Below, one piece after another: positions 1 through 9,800 of a stretch of 64,000 bases of DNA. Position numbers and translations under genes: made by a program. Each line of letters begins with the position of its first letter. Position 1 is the stretch's first letter. The notes under the pieces were generated by a model. The model worked only from the letters and a program-made list of their open reading frames with translations. It was not told where the DNA came from and searched no databases. Source of the DNA: Oikopleura dioica (lineage: Eukaryota > Chordata > Appendicularia > Copelata > Oikopleuridae); NCBI GenBank assembly GCA_907165135.1, contig OU015568.1:15945208-16009207 (forward strand), given 5' to 3'.

Positions 1-60
1 TTGCGTCAATGATCCCAGACAACTCAGGGTGTCGCTTTCTTTAATTCTTGAACTTGGAAG

Positions 61-191
61 ATTATAGCTTGGATTTCCGTGGCAAAGTCGGATTCGATGC
101 CTTTTTGTCACTGGAAAATGTATACTTCCGACAGATTATCGATGAAAATGGCGAAAAATTCATTCTTGACACAGAAAGCCGGCCCTTATAG
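61..191 (+). CDS. C-terminal exon of an unidentified gene (partial)
   Basis: An open frame of about 43 codons ends at TAG 189-191. Just upstream there is a pyrimidine-rich stretch ending in AAG, which would serve as an acceptor, and the frame is closed by a stop shortly before it. The encoded tail is ordinary soluble sequence (GKVGFDAFLSLENVYF near its start). The rest of the gene lies left of the window. I do not recognise the family. An AATAAA-like signal follows near 238-245, which fits a gene end here. Confidence 0.4.
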
Positions 192-810
192 TTGAGTTTG
201 GAATAATGGCAACTTTAATTTCATACTGCAAAATAAGAAAAATAAAGGCAAGTTCTCCATATAGTTTTTAAAACATCAAGACTTTGGAATCATATTCGAA
301 AGCGATATATAAGTAATCAAAAAGTCGCGAAAAAGAACTAAGGGGAAGTGAAATTCCGTTCGATGTCTCAATTGACGTCAGTTCCGTATTAAAGTAGCAC
401 TGACTTCATGCCGCTTTAGTAGACTGGCCAAGAAATTGATTGGTTTCTCTCAAAAAGTCGATATATTCGAAAACAGACAACTTATTTCAAATAAAATTTA
501 TACATAGAAGAACGCTAATGTCCCAAAAGCTAATTATTATTCGGTCTACTAGGCTGGATTACGGAAATAGAGACGTTAAGAATAAATAAATTACCATCAA
601 ATTTTACGTTTGGCAAAAGGACGAGCACTGAAGAAATCCCAGACAGTTTGTAGCAGGAAATTGTCGGGCAGAATCACGGCTAAAATGATCGGTTAACTGA
701 TAGACATCGTGGAAATCGCATTATCATCCTCGCATCTTCTCTAGAATGAATGCTCTCTCAGGTGTTTGTTGCCGACCATACAGTCAGTTATAAATTTACA
801 AGTGTGCGAA
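192..810. other. Intergenic region, no gene seen
   Basis: A-rich sequence between the end of the unknown gene and the PHF7-like gene. It holds a polyadenylation-like AATAAA near 238. No open frame worth calling and no recognisable RNA gene was seen on either strand. It probably holds the promoter of the downstream gene. Confidence 0.5.
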
Positions 811-3800
811 ATGGGCTTGGCAAGGAAGAAACCTGTGCGGAAAGAAGACGCAGAGCGTCCGAAATGCGTTTTTTGTTTCCAGCCAGGCCTTCTGTAAGTT
901 CTTGCTATACTGAATTTTAACTCATCGTCAATAAGACCCTCAGAAATGCCGCTCGACGATGCGACTCGGGAAAAGCTAAATGACCTCTGTCGACGAAAGG
1001 AAAACGACGAGGTCGCAGCACTTGAGCTAAAAAGAAACAAGGTCTACAAGCGGCCGCGATACAACAAGCCAGACTTTGAAATAAACCACGGTCAATGGCT
1101 TGTCGATCAACATGCTACTCCCGAGGAGGACATTTCTTGTCATTACAATTGCCTCATCTCAGCTTCGGGCATTTATGTCAAGCCACAAGATGAAGGAGGA
1201 CTTCCACCGAAGCAGTATAAAAAACATACAATTGGAGGTACCGGTTATCTTCGAGCTGACATCATCGAGGAAATCAAACGAGCGAAAAAACTGAAGTGCT
1301 GCATTTGTAAACGATCTGGAGCTAGCATCGGCTGCATGGAAAAGTGCAACAAAAGTGTAAGTTTCCCTTCTTTCGGAAGTCTTATCTGAGGTCATTTTCA
1401 GTTCCACTATCCTTGCGCCAAGCGGGCGGGCTTCACACTCGTGGCTGACAACAACATGTGCCCCGCTTTCTGCTGGAAGCATGCGACCAGACGCTATCGT
1501 TACAACTTGCGTGGCTGCTCTGGACAACCAAAGTACTGTCTAGACGTTTCTTTTAACTTTAAAGGTGAGATTTTTCCACCGTCCCGTCGGTGAATACGTT
1601 TTTTCCATAGGAAACGGTGTTGGACTCGCAGATGCCAACGATCAAAAATATGAAGTCACCAAGGATGATATAACAAAAATGCGCAAGGCGTCGGATTATG
1701 ATTATATGAAGATGGTGGAAACGTTTTTAGAACGCAAAGCAACTCTCACAGAGGAACGACTGATGACGATTGACGATCAAATTCAGTTTATGATCCGCAA
1801 CGAATTCAACCAAGACCAAGCTTTCTTTCAATGTCAATGCTGTCTTGAGTTTTTTGATGATCTGAAAGACATCGTCGTGTCCAAATGCTGCAAGTTCGCA
1901 AACTTCCATCGAGAATGCCTTTCAAAACTCGCTGTTCAAAAAGGACTGTGCAAGATCAAGTGCCCTCTCTGCTTCGGTAAAATTGACAATACAACTAACG
2001 CAGTAAACTTTTTGATTCAGACAACAACATCGAAATGTTCATCAAATGCTGCATCGCTCAAGGAGTCAACATTCCGAATCGAGAGTCCGTGATCGAGCTA
2101 GAAGGCAACTTCGACGAGCAATACGCCGATAACAAGACAAAGCTTTGCGGGCTGTCACCAAAAGAGTGCAAATATCCGACGAGAAGTGGCTACGACGGTA
2201 CAGAGGAGGAGGTTGTTCTTTGTGATGATTGGTAAGAAGTTTTTCAAGTGCATTGTAAGGTTCGCCCCAGGTCCGAACCAGTAGCTTCATTTCCACCGCC
2301 CCCGCCTCGCCGCTCATAGGCTCGGGCTTTCTTATCACCTCTCGCCCACGAGCCTGAGGCCCAGCTCCGCGCACATTTTCAAATTCCCCTCACTCGCAAA
2401 AACTGCAAACCAGCGACAGCAGCAAAGAATAAAAAAGGTAGAAAGGAGATTTCCCCGCTGTTATTCCCAGAGACTGTAAATAAACATGTTGACCCTTGAA
2501 TCGAGATGCGTTCGCGTTCCTTAGAGTTGAGTGAGAGTGAGTTCAAGTCAGGATATCAAGTAGAGGCCTAGTTCTACTAGCGTCGGTTTCTAGCTAGTCG
2601 GTCTCCGGACCGCAGCTAGTCATCGAGAGTCTGTGTGGAGCTGGGATGAACCTTTTAAATGGTGTCAGAAGTGGGATACTCTTCTATTCCTGACTTCTAC
2701 TTTAAATCCGAACCCTAAGGAAGAGTCGAACCGCCTCTTTTCTCGGCGAAGTATGTTTGTTGTCAGTCCCTGGGAGTTACGATTAGTGATTTTACGCTGA
2801 CAATGCTTCCTTTTTATGACATTTTTTCTATCCTAGATTTAAATAACGCGCCTGGGGCCGCATTTAGACGTTTCAAATAGCGCTTTTTTACACTCAGCCG
2901 GTCTGAGACTCACTCTTATGCTATTTTAAACCCCTAAATGTTCCAGTACGCTAACTTAGAGTAAATTTAGGATATTTTCAACGCATTTTTTCTAAAGCGC
3001 GCCCTTCTGGGCGCCGCTAGGGTTAATCCCCGAGGTCATGGGAAACATTTTTTGCGGCTCAAATGCCAAAAATAGATTGCGATAAACTATGAATGTCTCT
3101 TATCAACTAGAAACATTCAACGCAGCTATTTTCTCAACTAAGCTACCCACATGGGTGCTCACTGGCCAAGTTGGTCAAGTATGGGCCCAAAGTCAATTAC
3201 CAGTCCAAAAGTTCAACTTTCGGACCCGAGGTCAGGTGACCCCCCGCTGGGTCACATGACCCCAGGGTGACCCCAAAACCCCCGAAATGGGGCGATTACC
3301 CCCAAATGTCTAGAAATTGCCAAAATATGCATAAAACAGAAGTGATCAGCTGGTTTCTAGCAATCAATTCCCAAATTGGAGATTAACACTACCAACCGTA
3401 ATCCAAGAATAGTAGACCAGTCTATTTGCGAAGCCTCCTAATATGCCATCAGTCACCACAGTGTAGCGACGCCATAATAGCTACCGAGTCCACGCAAGTG
3501 CTCGTTTAGTTAGGCTATAAACCGACTCACTAGATTGATTGTGCAATTAGGAAGTGTTGACCGGATGGAAGGCTACTATTCGAGGCACGCCTAGGTACGA
3601 CTCCACCCCCCAATCAAATTGCTAGAACCGAATCATATAATCAGCAGCATGTCTAACCGTACCAAAAGAGACCAAAGTACCGACGATGACAACCAAAGCT
3701 GAAATCGTTGCCATACTGAAGTATACTCGATCGAAGCTGGACGGTCTGGACGCCAACTCCGACGACGATGCCATCAAAGCTGACATCGCCAGACTCAAGC

Positions 3801-6800
3801 GCGAAGAAGCTGACCTCGTCGCCGCACTCGTCGACATGGCCCTCGATGGATCCGACACTACCGACGCTGCCTCAAATGGAGTCGCCACCAATGCCCAAGT
3901 TCTTCAACAACAAATGTTAATGTCCTATCTTCGCGACATTAGCTTTAACGGGTCAAGCGAAGAAGCCTTATCCAATTTCATCACTAAATTGGAAGCGATT
4001 CTAGCGTCCTTGCCACTTCTCGACTTCAACACTGTCTACCTCGCCGTCAAGCCCGCGTTGCCTGCGGCGGTGATCAAGAGCCTCTCTAAGGCGAACATCA
4101 ACAACCTCGAAGACTTCAAACGTCACTTGTTCTCCCTCTACGGCTCCTTCAGCTCTATCTACCAGAAACTCGAAAGCTGGCAGAACCGAGCCAAGGGCAG
4201 TGGCACCACGTGGACTAGACATGCGACACAGCTCACCTCGTCACTCGAGTCGCTGAAGGTGTCGTACCTGGCTATGCTTCGACGCAGATATGAAAACTCG
4301 CGCACCCAAGAAGAACTACTTCTCAAGCCATTTGAAGCGACTTACGAAGATGGTTTCAACTTGATCTTGTACCTGAAGCTGTTGCAGGACATCGCCGCAA
4401 CGGACAGCAATGTTCACCGAACAGTCTCCGTTGAGCTCGACGCTCTTCATACTCCTCATGCGTTGGCCAATCGTGCCGAGGCCGTTCGTTGCCAAACCGT
4501 TCCTCTCAGCGCTCATGTCTACAAGAACAACAACAAGCCCAGGAAGACTGCGGAGCAGGATGAGAAATCCGACAAGCAGAATCCGAAGAAGGGCAACAAC
4601 TCGAACAAGAAGGGCAAGAAGAAGGAAAACCAAAAGACGAACAATAACGGGAAAAACTCGTCGAACAGCAACTCCAGCTCAAACCCAAACGCGCGCAGCG
4701 GAGCCGCTGATGGAACCTACTTCGCCCTAAGGGACCAGAACGATTTCGACGCCGTTGTTGAATCAAAAACTAGGTCCAGTCGGGGCCACGCAGTCCGCCC
4801 TCGACTCTAAACACCACAAAATCTGCATCAACTACGAAGACCAATGCAACTCCAATTCTTCTCCCGTCTATCTCCCCATTTCCTTTCCCGAGCTCAAGGG
4901 AAAATGGTTATCTGCTTTGTATGATCCGGGCTCTTTCGCTAGCATCATGAAACTTTGTGTGGCCAAGGATTTGAATGCGAAAGTCCTCGAAACGGATCAG
5001 AAAATCAGCGGCATTGGCTCTTCTAACCGACCGTGTCTTGGAAAGGTTTGCCTGGACATGAAGGTTGGCCACCACGGACTCTGGAAACGTACTACATTTT
5101 TTCTCGTTCCGGACTCCGCCATGGGGATTCCTCTCATCCTCGGACGTGATCCCCTCTTCAATCGCTGCATTCAAGTTAACACTAATCTACAAAGAAAGAC
5201 GCTGGTCTTCAAAACGCCTACGGGATGGACTCGAGTCCCATTTATCAACGACCCACCTTTCGAAGATTACAATGCAGCTAACGATAAAGCCGGCGTCTAT
5301 TTCGCCGATTTGTCAACCACTGAGCTCCTGGGCCGAGTCACTGAACTCGGAATTGACATCAACGATGCCGCTCCGGAAGCTCAAAAGCGTCTAATGGCAA
5401 TTATTATGCTAAAAATAAATCGTGTCTTCTCTTGCGAAAATCGACCGATTGGAAACTTCAGCAACTTCGAAGTTAGGATCGACACTGAACCGGGTAAAAC
5501 CATCAGTGTACAACAGTACCCACTGCCAGTCATGATCGAAGAATCCATGGACGCCGAAATGGAAAAATTGGCTGCCCTTGGCGTCGTCGTTCCTTGCACC
5601 GATAACCATGGTTGGAACACTCCTATCGGCGGTGTACGGAAACCTGATGGTACGATGCGAATGATTCTCAACTTCAAATTGACACTCAACAAAGTCCTCG
5701 TCGAAGACGACAGTTTCAACATCCCGAACATGGAACGACAATCCATGGTTCCTCCCGGAAACAAATTCTTCATGTCCCTCGACGTTTCGAAAGGTTACTG
5801 GAACCTCCGCGTCAGAAAGGAAGACCAAGTGAAATTGTCAATCTGCTGGAATAATCGCAATTGGCAGTTCACCCGTTTGCCTTTCGGCTTGAAGAACAGT
5901 GGCTCCTGGTTCTGCAGAGCAATCGCAGACGCACTCGAGGGCATGAAGTACCGCAGCAACATCAAAATTTTCATCGATGACGTCCTCGTCCACGCTGCGG
6001 ACTTCGAAACTTTCGCCAATGCAGTCGAAGAGGTGCTCAAACGACTCGACGATGTCGGATTTGTCGTAAATCCGAAAAAGTGCAAAATTCTCTACCCACA
6101 GTGCAAGTGGCTTGGCCGTTTACTCAGCTCCGAAGGACTCTCCGCCGATCCCGACAATGTGGAAGCCATCAACCGAATCAAGTCGCCCACTTCCTACAAG
6201 TCTCTCCAGAGCCTGCTGGGAATGCTCAATTGGGTCCGACAGTTTGCTTCCGTCAAGATTGGCGAGTCCATCGCTGAGAACAGCTTCTCCCACATCGTCA
6301 AGCCGATTACTGAACTGCTCAAAATCAACAAGCCGCGCAGTTCAAAATTTGTCTGGACGGCGGAAGCCGAGGAAGCGCTAAGACGAGTGAAAGCAAAGCT
6401 CACAGATGGATCAATGGTATATTTTCCCGACTACACCTTGCCCTTCGTCCTCATCACTGATGCTTCAAAGTTAGCCATGGGTTACGTCTTGCTGCAACCG
6501 ATTTCCAACAAGAATCGAATTGTCCGACTCAACTCCCGGACATTGAACCCAGCTCAACAAAACTACAGCACAACAGAGCGAGAAGCGCTTGGCCTGGTCT
6601 GGGCCGTCGAAGACTGCAAACACATCCTCCAAGGAACCAGCTTCGTCGTACGAACCGATCACCAAGCTTTGACCTACATCGATTCAAGCACTCCGAGAAA
6701 TGACAAGGTCGCCCGCTGGGCAAACAAACTTTCCGTTTACGACTTTGTGGTGGAATTCATTCCTGGTGTCGACAACTCCGTTGCCGATTTCCTTTCTCGA

Positions 6801-9800
6801 CCGGAAGGCGCAGAACCTAAGAAGACTTCCGAAGATGACACTCTTGCCGGAACTTTCGTCGACTTCCACCAGTGGAAAATCTATGTTCCCTCCTGGGTTA
6901 AGCCCGGGAAACCGCCTTCGAACACGCTGAACGGAACGGATTTGACGATGCCTGAGGATCTCGTCGCGACCCTCTCGCTGAGCGAGCCATCGTTGTCTAC
7001 AACTGTACTCACGAAATCGCCTCAGCCCAGTTTGATGACCCCGTCGTCTCCAAATACCTCAACGCTCTCGACTACAACGTTGAACTCGTCAAGGATGACC
7101 AGTGCGAAGAGAGTATTTGGCTCAATCATCGCCGAAACCAGATTTCCAAATGCGCAGCTACCGGTGTCTTGTCAGTTGCCGACAAAATCTACATTCCGAC
7201 CGCGATGCGCCGTGAAGTACTCCACTCATACCACGATCAGTGTGCCCATGCTGGGAGCAAACGAATGATGGAGCTCACGTCACATCTTACGTGGCCGATG
7301 AAGTCGAAGGATATAAACAATTACGTCAACAGCTGCCCTTGCGTTCACCGGACAGGCGGAAGAGGACAAAGTCACAAACCGAAAATACGGACGACAGTCA
7401 GAGGAAAGCGCATTTTCGAGAAAATTTTGGTCGATTTCATAGACATGCCCAGTTCGAAACATGGATATCGCTATTGTCTGACCGTCCTCGACACTTTCTC
7501 CCGATTTCTCGTCGTGGTACCGACAAGGAAGCATCGCGCCGTTGACGCTGTCAAAGCAATCCGCGACAAAATTTTCTCAACTTTCCCTCGACCGAAAATC
7601 ATCTCTTCCGACCGGGGTACGCACTTTACCTCCTCCATGAACGAAGAATTCGCTAAACTACACGGCGTAGAATGGAAATACCACTGCGCGTACCATCCAG
7701 AAAGCTGCGGGGCCCTGGAGGTACAACATCGTGTACTGAAAGACTCATTATTCGTTGCCGTGCACAGTCAGAATATTGACTGGGCAGACGCTTTACCAGA
7801 AGTGGTCAGAATACTCAACTCGCTGCCGAACGCAGCTACTCAAACTTCACCGTTTGAACTGGTTTTTGGATGTAAACCGGATCTCAGCCAGTTTGACTTA
7901 GTCGACAACAGCGATGTCGAAGTTACGCCCGCTGAATATGTCAAGAAAAGTGCTGCAGATCGAAAAATCCTCTATGAACGAGTCAAATTGATTCAAGAAA
8001 AAACAGATGAAGCACGGAGACGAAACGACGGACCTGCCATCGAGGCCAAAAGCATCGAAGCTGGCTCGAAAGTACTCATCTACCGACCATTGTGTGCCAC
8101 CGGAAGACGTTCCAAAATGCGATGGATCGGCCCGTACGTTGTAACCAGGTCAAACGACTCTGTGATAGAAATCATCGATGAAGAAGGCAATAAGGACTTT
8201 ATTCACCGAACTCAAGTCCAGCCAATTCAAGAACGTCGTGAACATCTGGGACCGCTTCCCAACTTCCCAAATCTACATGTGCCCTTGGCGAAAACTGGAT
8301 TCGACAACTCAAAGGATCCTCCAGTTGTACTCAACGCGCCACCAATGACGGACATGAGATTGCCGGAAAGAACAGCCCCTACTGGATCCGCCAATGGAGA
8401 GGAGTCCAACCCCGCTGGACCCGCAAATGGCGATGATAGCAACTCCGCTGGACCAGTCGCTGACGAATCTGATGACCTTGGACCAGAAGATTCAGTCAAC
8501 GAAGATGTCAACGACGATGGAGGCACTGCTGAACAAGTAACCCGCCCAACCCGACCCTTGACTCCTGTGAACGAAGAACCTGAGTTGGATGAATTCGGAA
8601 CGCCAATGTCAATTGCTCCGACGCCGCCAAATCCAAAAACTCAGAAGTTCACAAGACCACCGCCTGTTCCAAGAAACTCGCGCGCCCGAACCAGACTTGC
8701 CGAAGAAGAAAAACAAGCATCGCTAGATCTTGCGAAGAAACTTCAATTCGAAATCAACAAGCCTGTCACACGTTCTACACGCGCTAAGCAGAACAATCCT
8801 CGCTAGAGATTCCCCCTTCACGTCAGTGAAGGCCCTTGCTCACTCACGTCTAACGAGAGTTGGGAGCAGGATTTACTGTACAAACGAAAATGAACTCCCT
8901 TAAACGTGTTTTCGCCCATTTCTAACGTGCCCGTTTAGAAGCCCTTTCTAAACTCAGGTGTATCTCTAGAACTCGTTAGGAAACTTTTCATAAATCAGAA
9001 GCAATGTCAGCGTAAAAAGATTAATTAGTTGATGATTGCCCCTTAGGATTCTAGAATCATTCATTAACCTTTTCCCAAAGATACGCCTTTTCGACTCTTC
9101 AAGTGGAAAACTCGCCGACAAAGTCAAATCCGTCATCTGCATTGGTGCCGAGGTCGCCAACGTTGATCCTGAAATGGCCCGACCTGATCCCGTCATCGTA
9201 GCCGCCGACAACGTCAATGTCACCTCCACCACCGATGTCAACCCTGATGACTGCGCCATGGACATCATCGATGCCAGTCCCGACTTCACCCTGAACTCGA
9301 CTTCAGCCCTGGTGATCGATGAAGACGCTGCTCCTGTTGTCACTTCTGGCCCTGGTACCGACCACAAGCCTGTACTGGTCTCCGAGAACATCGTCGAAGC
9401 CATCTTCACAGCTGCCGAGAATGGCGAGAGCATCACTGGACTCGTTGACCAACTTCAACCCTTATCGACGTCTACTCCATTCGCTCGACCACCTGACGTC
9501 CCCAACGAATCATCCGTTTGGATTGATGACGACAACAACGAGTTCGATGAGATGTTAGCCAAGAAAAAGAAGCTTCGCCGTGCTCGCCAGTCCAAAAAGA
9601 ATCGAAAGATTCAGAAGATGAAAGTTATTCGACGAAATGGAAATTCTCGACCCTTGGCCGATGCCACTCCAGTCAACAAGAACCGATCTACATTTCTCTG
9701 CTTGGAACTCCTCGAAAACATTGGCAAACTCGCCGCCAACCGCAAGATAGATCGAGGAAACAGCAAGTTCTTCGAGTCCCCAGCCGGCCGAAAACTCATT

